Positions 6,801 to 15,909 of a stretch of DNA of 64,000 nucleotides are shown piece after piece (positions within the stretch are counted from its first letter, which is position 1; the number at the start of each line of letters is the position of its first letter). The DNA is taken from assembly GCF_008692035.1 (NCBI RefSeq), contig NZ_VTFG01000001.1, positions 806,001 to 870,000 on the forward strand, written 5' to 3'. Below the pieces are notes generated by a model, which ran no database searches, was not told the DNA's origin, and saw only the letters and a program-made list of their open reading frames with translations. The position numbers were made by a program, and so were the translations under genes. The DNA comes from Pseudomonas marginalis (lineage in GTDB: Bacteria > Pseudomonadota > Gammaproteobacteria > Pseudomonadales > Pseudomonadaceae).

Positions 6801-9553
6801 TGCGTACCGGCGATTCGCGGAACCGTGCTCCTGCGTGGAAAGCCTGGCGCAACCCATTGCGCCCTCGCGCCACCTTGGCCGATAACGCCGCACTCTATGC
6901 GCACAATCCCAGCTTCACCGATCACCTGCCGTGGGTCGAATACCTCGACACCGAGCAGTGTTTTTTGCTGGATGACAATCGCTCGGTGGGTGCGGTGTTC
7001 GAGCTACTGCCCATCGGCACCGAAGGGCGCGAACCCGATTGGTTGATGGCCGCCCGCGATGCCCTCGAGGATGCCCTGCAGGATAGCTTTGATGAGTTGG
7101 ATCAAGCGCCTTGGGTTGCGCAGTTTTTCTGCCAGGACGACAACGACTTCACCCCCTACCTGACCCGGTTCACCGACTATATCCAAGATAGAGCACGAGG
7201 CACGGCCTTCACCGAGGCATATTTGGAGCTCAGCCGCCATCATCTGAAGGCCATCGCCAAGCCTGGCGGTCTGTTTGAGGATAAAGTGGTGACACGCCTG
7301 CCCTGGCGTGGCAATAACCGACGGGTGCGCCTGGTGGTCTATCGCTGGCTTGAGTCTGACGCTGAGGAGACAGGACTCACCCCGGTGCACTCCCTGCAAC
7401 AGGCTTGCGAACGAATCGGTGCCTCGCTGCAAGCATGCGGGGTGCAATCGACACGAGTCGATGGCCGAGGTCTTTATGCCTGGTTAGTGCCCTGGTTCAA
7501 TCCGGCACCCAGGCTCATTGATGAAGCACCCGAGGAGTTCTACCGCCGGGTGGCCTATCCGGAATCGGGTGACGGTGAATCGCTGGAGCTGCCCTTCGAT
7601 CACGATTTCGCCGAGCGCCTATTTTTCAATGAGCCGCATTCAGATGTGCAGCACGGACTCTGGTTTTTTGACGATCAGCCCCACCGGGTCATGGTGGTGG
7701 ACAAGCTTCGCCGGGCGCCCTTGATTGGTCAACTCACCGGAGAAACCCGCAAGGGCGACGCGGTGAATGCCCTGTTCGACCAGTTACCTGAAGGCACGGT
7801 GATGAGTCTGACCTTGGTGGTCAAACCGCAGGATGTGCTCGAAGACCAGTTAAACCGATTGGCGCGCAAAGCCATCGGTGAAAACCTAGCCTCGACCCAG
7901 ACCCGCCAAGATGTTGAAGAGGCTCGTGCGATCATCGGTCGCCAGCACAAGCTGTACCGCGGCACCCTGGCATTTTACGTGCGCGGTCACGATGAACAGC
8001 AACTGCACCAGCGCTCGGTCGGCCTGGCTAATGCGCTGCTGGGTGCGGGGCTGCAGCCGGTACGCGAAGGCGATGAAGTCGCCGCCTGCAACAGCTACCT
8101 GCGTTGGTTGCCGATGGCTTACAACCCGGCCCGCGACACGCACAACTGGTACACGCGCCTGATGTTCGCCCAGCACCTGGCGAACCTGGTTCCGGTGTGG
8201 GGTCGCAGCACGGGCACCGGCCACCCGGGTATCACCCTGTTCAATCGCGGTGGTTCGCCGTTGAGCTTTGATCCGTTATCACGCCTGGACCGAGCCATGA
8301 ATGGTCATCTGCTGTTGTTCGGCCCCACCGGCGCCGGTAAGTCGGCCACCCTGGTCACCCTGTTGATGCAGGTCATGGCCGTGTACCGCCCTCGCCTTTT
8401 TATCGTCGAGGCCGGCAATTCGTTCGGCTTGCAGGGGGACTACTTCGCGACACAGGGGCTGTCGGTCAATAAGGTCCAATTGAAACCTGGTGCCTCGGTC
8501 AGCCTCGCGCCCTTTGCCGACGCTTGGCGCCTGGTCGAGCAGCCGGATCAGGTCGCGAGTCTGTCGATCGATGAGCTGGACGATGAGGCGGTAGCCAGTC
8601 GCGAAGACCAGCGCGATGTTCTCGGCGAACTGGAAATCACTGCCCGCCTGATGATCACCGGCGGCGAGGCCAAGGAAGAGGCGCGCCTGAGTCGAGCCGA
8701 TCGCAGCTTGATCCGCGAGTGCATTCTCGATGCGGCGCAAACGTGTGTTGCGGCGTGTCGCCAGGTACTGACCCGCAACGTGCGCGACGCCTTGCTGCGC
8801 GTCGCCGCTGACCCGCACCTGCCGGAGAAGCGTCGCGAGCGTGCCCAGGAAATGGGTGAGTCCATCGACCTGTTTTGCCAAGGTTTCGAGGGTGAGCTGT
8901 TCGATCGCGAGGGCACGCCTTGGCCCGAGAGCGATGTGACCATTGTCGATCTCGCCACTTACGCTCGCGAAGGCTACGAGGCGCAGATGTCCATCAGCTA
9001 CATCAGCCTGATGAACACCGTGAACAACCTAGCCGAACGCGACCAGTACCTGGGGAGGCCAATCATAATGGTCACCGACGAAGGCCATATCATCACCAAA
9101 AACCCGCTGCTGGCGCCATTCGTGGTCAAGGGCACGAAGATGTGGCGCAAGCTCGGCGCTTGGTTCTGGCTGGCGACGCAAAACCTTGCCGACTTTCCCA
9201 CTGCCGCGCAGACCATGCTCAACATGATCGAATGGTGGATTTGTTTGAACATGCCGCCCGCGGAAATCGAAGAGATCGCACGGTTCAAGAAACTCACGCC
9301 GGCACAGAAAGCCTTGCTTCTCTCCGCCAGTAAGGAGCCGGGTAAATACACTGAGGGGGTCGTGCTATCGAAGAAGCTCGAAACGCTGTTTCGGGCCGTG
9401 CCGCCGAGTCTTTATCTCGCCCTGGCCATGACGGAGCCCGAGGAAAAATCCGAGCGCTGGACACTGATGCAAGAGAACGGCTGCTCAGAACTGGAAGCGG
9501 CGTATAGGGTAGCTGAACGGATCGATATAGCGCGAGGAATAGAACCCGCATAG
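6800..9553 (+). CDS. TIGR03744-family conjugative ATPase (TraC/VirB4-like)
   Basis: A 917-residue ATPase that energises assembly of the conjugative apparatus. Walker A is GPTGAGKS at residues 508-515 and Walker B is IIMVTDEG at 755-762; the N-terminal 500 residues fit the TraC/VirB4 domain. Length and position match TIGR03744. It starts at a GTG overlapping the previous stop by one base. In related elements a TIGR03757 gene and then TIGR03756 follow directly; here two genes unrelated to transfer follow instead, the first convergent and the second in the same direction. Confidence 0.93.
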   Translation: MRTGDSRNRAPAWKAWRNPLRPRATLADNAALYAHNPSFTDHLPWVEYLDTEQCFLLDDNRSVGAVFELLPIGTEGREPDWLMAARDALEDALQDSFDELDQAPWVAQFFCQDDNDFTPYLTRFTDYIQDRARGTAFTEAYLELSRHHLKAIAKPGGLFEDKVVTRLPWRGNNRRVRLVVYRWLESDAEETGLTPVHSLQQACERIGASLQACGVQSTRVDGRGLYAWLVPWFNPAPRLIDEAPEEFYRRVAYPESGDGESLELPFDHDFAERLFFNEPHSDVQHGLWFFDDQPHRVMVVDKLRRAPLIGQLTGETRKGDAVNALFDQLPEGTVMSLTLVVKPQDVLEDQLNRLARKAIGENLASTQTRQDVEEARAIIGRQHKLYRGTLAFYVRGHDEQQLHQRSVGLANALLGAGLQPVREGDEVAACNSYLRWLPMAYNPARDTHNWYTRLMFAQHLANLVPVWGRSTGTGHPGITLFNRGGSPLSFDPLSRLDRAMNGHLLLFGPTGAGKSATLVTLLMQVMAVYRPRLFIVEAGNSFGLQGDYFATQGLSVNKVQLKPGASVSLAPFADAWRLVEQPDQVASLSIDELDDEAVASREDQRDVLGELEITARLMITGGEAKEEARLSRADRSLIRECILDAAQTCVAACRQVLTRNVRDALLRVAADPHLPEKRRERAQEMGESIDLFCQGFEGELFDREGTPWPESDVTIVDLATYAREGYEAQMSISYISLMNTVNNLAERDQYLGRPIIMVTDEGHIITKNPLLAPFVVKGTKMWRKLGAWFWLATQNLADFPTAAQTMLNMIEWWICLNMPPAEIEEIARFKKLTPAQKALLLSASKEPGKYTEGVVLSKKLETLFRAVPPSLYLALAMTEPEEKSERWTLMQENGCSELEAAYRVAERIDIARGIEPA

Positions 9554-9590
9554 GGGAATCTATTCCTCGCGCTCTAAAGCGAGTGACCGG

Positions 9591-9854
9591 TTATTGCGGT
9601 ACGCCCCGGAGCCGCTGCTGAATCCTCAACAGGAATCCGGCTTCGAAGGCATCCTGGCAGTCACCGTCAGGAAAGGTCTTGCGGGTTTGCGCCAGCTCCC
9701 ACCACAGGGGAATTTCGCCGGGCGTATCAAGCCAATCCTGAGCACATTGCACGCCACGTTCGATCATCGGGGCAAATTCGTTGCCCCAAGGTGTCAGAAG
9801 ACTTGGGCAACCATCCGCCGCAGGAATTGAAATGTAGTTTTCGTCCATACCCAC
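9591..9854 (-). CDS. Small hypothetical protein, convergent with the ATPase gene
   Basis: An 87-residue acidic, tryptophan-containing soluble protein (PLWWELAQ near the middle, CAQDWL before it). I do not recognise the family. The frame begins at GTG 9854 (MGMDENY), but the ATG two codons later (9848) is equally possible. It is transcribed toward the ATPase gene and away from an Xre-type regulator at 10018, so the two may share a control region. Its presence splits the conserved transfer operon. Coding is supported by sensible composition and the divergent-pair layout only. Confidence 0.55.
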   Translation of the reverse strand: MGMDENYISIPAADGCPSLLTPWGNEFAPMIERGVQCAQDWLDTPGEIPLWWELAQTRKTFPDGDCQDAFEAGFLLRIQQRLRGVPQ

Positions 9855-10002
9855 CCTAGATTTCTGATTTATTGTTAGACGCTGAGTCCAGCCTCGATAA
9901 TCTTAACGACACCAAATGAATGCTCGATAACAGGCATGAGCATCAATTGGCCTAGATCAATACCAATGTAGACTATATCCCGTGGATTGAGAGTCCCTCA
10001 AA

Positions 10003-10015
10003 GCGCAATTTGCGC
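10003..10015. promoter_or_regulatory. 13-bp palindrome over the expected ribosome-binding site of the Xre gene
   Basis: GCGCAA-T-TTGCGC is a perfect inverted repeat ending 2 bases before the regulator's ATG at 10018. A second inverted repeat, TTGAG-N5-CTCAA, lies at 9987-10001. No Shine-Dalgarno sequence is visible, so the palindrome occupies that place. It is a likely autorepression operator for the Xre protein. Confidence 0.45.
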
Positions 10016-10017
10016 GC

Positions 10018-10272
10018 ATGACTCAAGACTACGAACAGCTTCGCCTGCAACTGGCGGAGAACATCCGCTTGATACGGCGCGTGAAGAACCTTACCCAAGA
10101 GCAGTTGGCGCTCATGGCCGAGGTGGATCGTACCTATGTCAGTCAAATCGAACGAGGGGTAGGCAACCCGTCGCTATTGGTCCTGTGCAAACTCGCCAAT
10201 ATTTTCGAGATCACCGCAGATCAGCTACTCATCGATTCTGACGCCCTTCGCCGTGTGCTGGACATCGAGTAG
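10018..10272 (+). CDS. Xre-family helix-turn-helix transcriptional regulator
   Basis: An 84-residue Cro/C1-type protein, about the length of a single HTH domain plus tails. Residues 12-66 form the five-helix domain (LAENIRLIRRVKNLTQEQLA, then DRTYVSQIERG for the turn and recognition helix). It is likely a repressor or activator that sets ICE or local gene expression. It is divergent from the 87-residue gene, and palindromes at 9987-10001 and 10003-10015 precede its ATG. With that gene it forms a small module between the ATPase and TraU-like genes of the transfer operon. Confidence 0.85.
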   Translation: MTQDYEQLRLQLAENIRLIRRVKNLTQEQLALMAEVDRTYVSQIERGVGNPSLLVLCKLANIFEITADQLLIDSDALRRVLDIE

Positions 10273-10390
10273 CCATATCATCGTCCTGTAAATCCTTGTA
10301 AACCGACAACCCCACGTTCGGCTTTATCACTGACAACTCCCACTTACGTCATTGAACCTGTCCAGGCCATTAGTCCAAAGAGCCTGGATC

Positions 10391-11347
10391 ATGCCTGTCG
10401 TATACCCGTCAATTGCGCCCCAGAAGCTACGACCTTTGGCGTTGAGCATCCTGCTGGCGTGCGGGCCAAGCGTGGCGCTAGATACCGGCAGCATCACGTC
10501 CTCAGTGTTGTCGCCAAATTGCCTCGCATACAGGGTCGTCGGCATTTGTTTCTGGCTCCTCTGCACGCCCTTCGGCTGCACAGTTAAAACCTCGACCAAG
10601 GTTCGTCATTTCATTCCTGAACTCGTGGTCTCGAGCTACGCCACCACCGGCAACAATCCCTGGACCGAGATGGCCGCCCTCTCGTCTCCTATCAGTGGCG
10701 CGGAGGGTGGCGGCAACCTGATCACGCCGAACACCCACCGCGACAACCTGCCTCGCTTCAAAAACGTCGATGGCATCGGCCACCCCGGTGGCTGGATCGC
10801 AACGCAACTGGCTTCGCAATCCGGCTATGCCTGCGCCAGCGGTGCAACTGCATTCATGCCTTACTACCTGAGTACCCTGGACTCACTGGCCTGGCGCCAT
10901 GGCATCCCGGAAAGTCTTTATCCCGAGTCGCTCATGCCGGGGATCCGTGAAATCGGTCGTCAGGCCTCAGGAAACATGTGGGGCAACGTCTATCCCCGGC
11001 AGGGATTTCTGGTACAACCCGACGACTTCAAAGCCGCTGCGGTGATGACCCAACGGGCCGGTGATGTGATTACCCGTAACTGGCAGCCGCATGTGTATGT
11101 ACCACTCACACCCGCCAAACGTGACGGCTACTGGCCGCCTGGTCCCATCGTTGAAAACGATGCTTCGACCCACAAATGGCAATTGCTCTACCCCCAGGTT
11201 CAATCGACTTGCGCGGTCTTCCCCAGCGATCCGGTACAGAGCGCGGATGGCGGCTACGCCTGGTCGTTATGGCGCCCCTATAGCTGCTGCAAGCGCGAGG
11301 GGCAGACCTTCCTGTTCAGCATCGACTTCGAAGGCGGCGCATCATGA
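10391..11347 (+). CDS. TIGR03756-family ICE protein, TraU-like
   Basis: A 318-residue exported protein: signal peptide at about residues 12-29 (LRPLALSILLACGPSVA), then a cysteine-rich mature domain, with cysteines near residues 44, 52, 57 and 62 and a CC pair near the end. This is the pattern of TraU-type proteins needed for DNA transfer and mating-pair stability. The ATG at 10391 puts the signal peptide near the N-terminus; an in-frame TTG at 10352 is less likely. The end overlaps the next start (ATGA at 11344). The gene expected just upstream in this ICE family (TIGR03757) is not found. Confidence 0.85.
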   Translation: MPVVYPSIAPQKLRPLALSILLACGPSVALDTGSITSSVLSPNCLAYRVVGICFWLLCTPFGCTVKTSTKVRHFIPELVVSSYATTGNNPWTEMAALSSPISGAEGGGNLITPNTHRDNLPRFKNVDGIGHPGGWIATQLASQSGYACASGATAFMPYYLSTLDSLAWRHGIPESLYPESLMPGIREIGRQASGNMWGNVYPRQGFLVQPDDFKAAAVMTQRAGDVITRNWQPHVYVPLTPAKRDGYWPPGPIVENDASTHKWQLLYPQVQSTCAVFPSDPVQSADGGYAWSLWRPYSCCKREGQTFLFSIDFEGGAS

Positions 11348-12726
11348 GTCGGCTTTGCGCGCGATCATGGTCGGGCGTGATGAGTCTGTTGCTCCACGTA
11401 CTGCTCGCCATGGCCACGCACGCCCACGCCGCCGAGGACGATTACCGCCTGGGCACTCAAGGCGAAGTGCTCGACGACCGGGTGATGTACACCATCGGTG
11501 GCGGCTCGGCAGTCGGCTCACCGAGCTCGCTCTATCGACCCAGTGGTCTCGGCGTCGGCGGGTCATGGCGAGCGAACATGATGTGCGGAAACATGAGCCT
11601 CACCAATACCCTGCAAAACCAGCTGAACGGTGCCACCGAAGGTTTCCAGCAGATCATGGGCAGCATCGTGCAGAACGCGACCCAAGCGGTGATGTCGCTG
11701 CCCGCGTTGATCATCCAGCGCGCCAACCCAGGCCTTTATGAGTTGCTCAGTAACGGGGTGATGCAGGGGCGTATCGACTTCGACCGCTCCAAGCTGACCT
11801 GCCAGGCCATGGCCGAGAAGATGGCGGACAAGGTCGGTCAAGCCGGCTGGGGTGCGCTGGCCAAGAACCAGGAAATGCAGGGCAATCTGGAACAAACTGG
11901 CGGTGATGCGGTGGCTGCTGTGAAAAATACCGAGAGCCATAACGGCAACAATGGGGTGTCCTGGGTCGGTAGCCAGAAGGCTGGAGGTAGCGGACAGACG
12001 CCCATCCGGGTGACCTCCGACGTAGTGCGAGCAGGCTACAACTTGCTGCATAACCGGACGGTGGATGACAGTGCCTCGATCAGTAGCAGTGACTGCCTGG
12101 GTGGGGCTATTTGCCAGACCTGGGCTTCGCCCCAGGAGGAATCCGAATGGGCCGTTCGCGTATTGGGCGAGACCGAAGTCGCGACCTGCGACACCTGCGA
12201 AACTCTGCGTGCGACCGCTGGCAGCGGGCTGACGCCACTGATCCAGGAGGCCTACAGCGAACGCCTCAAGGCCCTGCAAGGGTTGCTGTCAGGCTCACTG
12301 CCGACTACTCCTGACAACCTGGCTAAAGCCTCGAGCCCGATGCTGCCGGTGACCCGTGGTGTGATCGAAGCCCTGCGCGACGACCCCGACCAGGATCTGT
12401 TGGCACGCCGTCTGGCCAGCGAGACGGCCTTGTCCAGCGTACTCGACAAGGCATTGCTACTGCTGCGCACGCTGCTGGCGGGCAGTCACGAACCGAACAT
12501 TGCCTCCGCCGAGCCGGCCCAGACCGCCTTGACGAAAAACATCGACACCCTGGAGCGCGAAATACGCCTGCTGCAAACCGAGCTGCAGGTCCGGCAGATG
12601 CTGACCACCAATACCGCCAGCCTAGTGCTCGATCGGCATGCCGGTGGTGCCGATGCTTCGCGTACCGTCGAGCAAGGCGACCCCGAGCCCGGTCGACTCA
12701 ATGATGCGGACGCCTGGCGCAAGTGA
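11344..12726 (+). CDS. TIGR03755-family ICE protein, TraH-like
   Basis: A 460-residue protein with a signal peptide (residues 12-29, ending THAHAA). The mature part carries glycine-rich and cysteine-containing motifs (CGNMSLTN; later CDTCETLR, a CxxC pair), and near the C-terminus a coiled coil (about 395-425). It fits TIGR03755, the periplasmic TraH-like factor for pilus assembly. It is coupled to TIGR03756 by a 4-base overlap and followed 3 bases later by a small membrane-protein gene. The CxxC suggests disulphide chemistry during folding, but no DsbC-like partner is seen in the window. Confidence 0.87.
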   Translation: MSRLCARSWSGVMSLLLHVLLAMATHAHAAEDDYRLGTQGEVLDDRVMYTIGGGSAVGSPSSLYRPSGLGVGGSWRANMMCGNMSLTNTLQNQLNGATEGFQQIMGSIVQNATQAVMSLPALIIQRANPGLYELLSNGVMQGRIDFDRSKLTCQAMAEKMADKVGQAGWGALAKNQEMQGNLEQTGGDAVAAVKNTESHNGNNGVSWVGSQKAGGSGQTPIRVTSDVVRAGYNLLHNRTVDDSASISSSDCLGGAICQTWASPQEESEWAVRVLGETEVATCDTCETLRATAGSGLTPLIQEAYSERLKALQGLLSGSLPTTPDNLAKASSPMLPVTRGVIEALRDDPDQDLLARRLASETALSSVLDKALLLLRTLLAGSHEPNIASAEPAQTALTKNIDTLEREIRLLQTELQVRQMLTTNTASLVLDRHAGGADASRTVEQGDPEPGRLNDADAWRK

Positions 12727-12729
12727 GCC

Positions 12730-13038
12730 ATGAAACGTTCCCCCCTATTCACTTTGCTTTCGAGTCTGGGGATTGCCGCGGTGATGATCCTGAGCGCCGC
12801 ACTGGTCGCCTGGATCGGCCGAACTGCGCTGGGTAGTTTCGAGGTCTGGCAGCAGGCATTCGAATCCGTAGGGCCCTATCTGCGGTGGTGGCGTGCCCTG
12901 CTCTACGCAGCCCTCTTTGCGCTCTGGTGGGACCTGCTTCGGCGTTACCGCCATCGACCACAGGATCGACTGCGGGTGAAACGTATCGGAACATTAGGGC
13001 TCGTGCTCTTTACCTGCGTCGAACTCACCCGACTGTGA
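12730..13038 (+). CDS. Small ICE-associated membrane protein
   Basis: A 102-residue protein with about three hydrophobic segments (residues 8-32, 53-68 and 83-97) and basic loops (RRYRHRPQDRLRVKR). It resembles the uncharacterised membrane proteins usually found between the TIGR03755 gene and TraG in MPF-G elements. It starts 3 bases after the TIGR03755 stop and is followed 10 bases later by TraG, so it is surely co-transcribed. No enzymatic motif is seen. Confidence 0.75.
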   Translation: MKRSPLFTLLSSLGIAAVMILSAALVAWIGRTALGSFEVWQQAFESVGPYLRWWRALLYAALFALWWDLLRRYRHRPQDRLRVKRIGTLGLVLFTCVELTRL

Positions 13039-13048
13039 GGTCACCACC

Positions 13049-14593
13049 ATGCTCATGAGCACCAATAGCTACCTGGAGTTTTACCTCTCTCTGCTGGCCT
13101 GGATCATCAACAACGGCCTCTGGAGTGTCCTGTCCGACACTGGGCTATTCGCCGCGCCCTTTGGTGCAATCATTTTGCAAGAATGGTTATCGGCCCGTCA
13201 GCAAGGCACGGATGAAGGTAACAAGGGATTGCTCTCGGTGCCGCGGATCGAGAACCGGTTGTGGCTGGCCTACATCGTCGTATTGTTCGGCTGCGCGCCG
13301 GTCTTTCCGTTGAGCCTCGCCTCAATGGCGTTCGATGATGCGGCGAGTCAGCGCTGCGGCGTGAGTGTGGCCAAGCCGGCGGAAACCGCCTGGGGGACGA
13401 CCTTCAATACTATCGACGAACGCTCCGCCAACGTACCGATCTGGTGGTTTCTGGTGCATGCCTTGAGCAAAGGGGTAACCGCCGCAGCCACCGCCTCCAT
13501 TCCCTGCGCTCCGGATATTCGGCAGATGCGCATGGAGATCGACAACTCGCGTATCAACAGCCAGGTACTGCTGCAGGAAGTCGCCGACTTCACCCGCGAC
13601 TGTTATGGCTATTCCCGTTCTCGGTTGTTTACCAATCGCCCGCAACTGGACAAGGCACAAAGTCACGACGCGTCCTGGATCGGCTCAAGCTATCTTCTCG
13701 ACACGCCCGGCTACTACGACACGGATCGTTCACGCACACCGCGAATCAGTTGGCCGTATGACGAAAGCCGCGATGTTTCCTTGCCGCGGCTGGAGAATGG
13801 CGCGGGCTACCCCACTTGCAAGCAGTGGTGGAGCGACAGCGGTGTTGGCTTGCGCAAGCGGTTGATCCAGCAGGTTGATCCCTCTCTGCTGACTCAGCTG
13901 AAAGGTTGGCTAACTGGCCGCTCGAGCAACGAGATCGAGGATGCCACCCTGCGCGAACTGGTCAGTCCGCGCCAGCAATCGATGTCCATGTCGCCCGGAC
14001 AGGTGTACCAGGACTATGGTTCCAGCGCTCGTGGCGGCTCGATCAATCAGGGGCTTAATAACCTGGCCACCAATACCGGCTTGGCCCTCGGCTCTTTCAG
14101 CAACTTCCCGGCGATGAATGCGCTACGCGCCGCCCTACCGATGGTGCAGGCTTTCCTGATCATGGGCATCATCATCAGCTTGCCGCTGATCTTGCTGGTC
14201 AGTACCTATCAGTTGAAGACCGTCATGACCGTGACGTTCGCGCTGTTCACGCTGCACATGCTGAGTTTCTGGTGGGAGTTAGCACGCTGGGTCGACTCCA
14301 GCATGCTCGACACCTTGTACAACCAAGTTTCGGCCTCCAATCAAGTGCTGTTATCGCTGCCCACATCCGGGTTTATGGATGGGACGGTCACGGCGCAGGT
14401 AATTGAGTATGTGATGGGGGCGATGTTTATCGTGCTGCCGATGGTCTTTCTAGCCGCAATGAGTTGGGCCGGATATAGCGTAGGTTCCATAGCAGAAGGC
14501 ATGTTAGGAAAAGGGACACTCAGTGCACAAAATGCGGGTTCGAAAGGTACTGATGCTCTGATCTCTGCAGGTACTTCAATCAGAAAAAGCTAA
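13049..14593 (+). CDS. TraG N-terminal domain protein, mating-pair stabilisation
   Basis: A 514-residue polytopic membrane protein fitting the TraG N-terminal family (PF07916), the last gene of the secretion operon. Hydrophobic clusters lie near residues 8-48, 70-95, 360-415 and 445-480, with a large exported segment between. TraG-type proteins stabilise mating pairs. ICE versions of about 500 residues lack the long C-terminal exclusion domain of F TraG, as here. A GAGGT site precedes the start. The gene ends 10 bases before the convergent DUF3742 gene. Confidence 0.88.
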   Translation: MLMSTNSYLEFYLSLLAWIINNGLWSVLSDTGLFAAPFGAIILQEWLSARQQGTDEGNKGLLSVPRIENRLWLAYIVVLFGCAPVFPLSLASMAFDDAASQRCGVSVAKPAETAWGTTFNTIDERSANVPIWWFLVHALSKGVTAAATASIPCAPDIRQMRMEIDNSRINSQVLLQEVADFTRDCYGYSRSRLFTNRPQLDKAQSHDASWIGSSYLLDTPGYYDTDRSRTPRISWPYDESRDVSLPRLENGAGYPTCKQWWSDSGVGLRKRLIQQVDPSLLTQLKGWLTGRSSNEIEDATLRELVSPRQQSMSMSPGQVYQDYGSSARGGSINQGLNNLATNTGLALGSFSNFPAMNALRAALPMVQAFLIMGIIISLPLILLVSTYQLKTVMTVTFALFTLHMLSFWWELARWVDSSMLDTLYNQVSASNQVLLSLPTSGFMDGTVTAQVIEYVMGAMFIVLPMVFLAAMSWAGYSVGSIAEGMLGKGTLSAQNAGSKGTDALISAGTSIRKS

Positions 14594-14603
14594 CGACAAC
14601 CCA

Positions 14604-14987
14604 CTAATGCTCGTCCAGGTCAGGCTGTCCCGGTGCTCGATTGAGTTCGTACTCGCCATAAGGATCGCCGAATGCCTGAGCCCCGTAAAAGTCCTTTGAG
14701 GCGTTGGGTCGGCGATGGACGATTACCCAATACAAACCCATTAGAGTCATCAACGACAGGAACAGCCAAAAACTTACAAAAAGCAACGCTCCCACCATAG
14801 TGAACTTGACGATCAGAAAGCTTCCGCGAACGAGTAAATTACCCGCAGGCACACCTGCCACCATCGCGCGCTCAGCTAAACGGGTCTCGAATGCTTTCAG
14901 TATGCGATACCCGCGTTTTATCGACATGCCACAGGTATATGCCCAGCGGTGGGCGCGGGAAATCTGAACAGGGTTCTGCGTCGGCAT
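14604..14987 (-). CDS. DUF3742-family ICE protein
   Basis: A 127-residue protein of the DUF3742 family, found at the end of the transfer cluster in pseudomonad ICEs. It has a basic N-terminal half, a membrane region near residues 55-88 (FTMVGALLFVSFWLFLSLMT) and an acidic tail (EYELNRAPGQPDLDEH). It is convergent with TraG, as in related elements. Its function is not known. A divergent promoter region of about 450 bases lies upstream of its ATG. Confidence 0.85.
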   Translation of the reverse strand: MPTQNPVQISRAHRWAYTCGMSIKRGYRILKAFETRLAERAMVAGVPAGNLLVRGSFLIVKFTMVGALLFVSFWLFLSLMTLMGLYWVIVHRRPNASKDFYGAQAFGDPYGEYELNRAPGQPDLDEH

Positions 14988-15443
14988 GGTCTCGCCCTCT
15001 TCTGAGCGTTTTCATGGTTGAGACAGGAGTAACAGCCTACTACTGAAAACGGTCCGTGCCTGACCGCTTATCAGTTTGCCCAGTCGAAAAATCTTCACTG
15101 GAAGACAGAAGACAAGCCCCATAAAACAGCTTCTCTACAGTGATTGACCCATGTAATTCGTCCGGCTAAATACTAGGTACGGATCGCTGTTACCGACAGC
15201 ACCCTTCCCAGATAGTCAGGACCTTCAAGACTACGTCACCTCGGTGATGGTTCTCCCCAAGTGCGATTAGCGTTCGGTAGCTCGCACGGTGACCGTTTCT
15301 ACGGTGATGAACGCCTACTGCTCTCCTGAGTGCCTTTCGAGCTCTGCTCGCCAGGCAAACCTTCTTGTTTTTCTTCAACCCACCGTGGGGAAATTCTTTC
15401 CCGCACGGGACAGGTTTCTTCGCGCTTTCAACGGAGGCACACC
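14988..15443. other. Intergenic region with likely promoter and long leader
   Basis: About 456 bases without a convincing gene, between the divergent DUF3742 gene and the next forward gene. It holds a sigma70-like promoter (15144-15172), a small inverted repeat (GCTGT-N5-ACAGC) just downstream, and a leader of about 270 bases ending in an ACGGAGG ribosome-binding site at 15431-15437. A reverse open frame of 88 codons here has poor composition and was not accepted. Confidence 0.5.
15144..15172 (+). promoter_or_regulatory. Candidate sigma70 promoter
   Basis: TTGACC (15144-15149), a 17-base spacer and TAAATA (15167-15172) form a good sigma70-type promoter. It would drive the 109-residue gene at 15444 and the ArdC-like gene, with a leader of about 265 bases. 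Confidence 0.45.
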
Positions 15444-15773
15444 ATGTCCGACTCACTTACACCGGAAACACTGAACACCCTTCGGTTGCCCATCGTGTTC
15501 ACTCCTGGCGCGTGGCAACGCGCAGTCCTGCTCGAGCGTTCCGATCACGCTGAGAAGCTGAAGGTCGGTCGGCTGAGCCAGGTATTGCGCGCAGCCTTCG
15601 AGGCTCACCTGTCCTCTCCACACGAGCCCTATGTGGTGTTCGAGGTAGCCCACATCGCGCCAATGGGTCATCCACACGATGACCCGTTGCTGCAACTGAG
15701 CCTTAGCCTGCTCCTCGAGCCAAACCAACCTGGCGCCTTGCTGATAGCTCTCGCAGGAGAACACCAACGTTAA
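15444..15773 (+). CDS. Hypothetical ICE protein upstream of ardC
   Basis: A 109-residue soluble protein (MSDSLTPETLNTLRLPIVFT at the N-terminus) with no motif I can name. The ATG at 15444 is chosen because GGAGG lies 7-8 bases upstream; the longer in-frame extension to 15330 has no site. Similar small proteins sit before the ArdC-like gene in related ICEs. The gene ends 136 bases before ardC, with a second possible start signal (TTGAGGAAA) just before that gene. A role in early functions in the recipient is possible but unproven. Confidence 0.65.
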   Translation: MSDSLTPETLNTLRLPIVFTPGAWQRAVLLERSDHAEKLKVGRLSQVLRAAFEAHLSSPHEPYVVFEVAHIAPMGHPHDDPLLQLSLSLLLEPNQPGALLIALAGEHQR

Positions 15774-15909
15774 ACGCATACGACCGTACTCGGCATCCAG
15801 ATCCACACTCAGACGGCATGCAAGTCCTGCATCAATCCAACCCATCACCCACCGGGGAGCCCTCCCCGACGGGTAAGGCGTTCCTCCGTTTTCTGTTGAG
15901 GAAAATGCC

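Noticed and set aside
15190..15456. A reverse 88-codon frame in the ardC leader region
   Set aside because: No ribosome site, implausible composition, and it overlaps the start of the forward gene.
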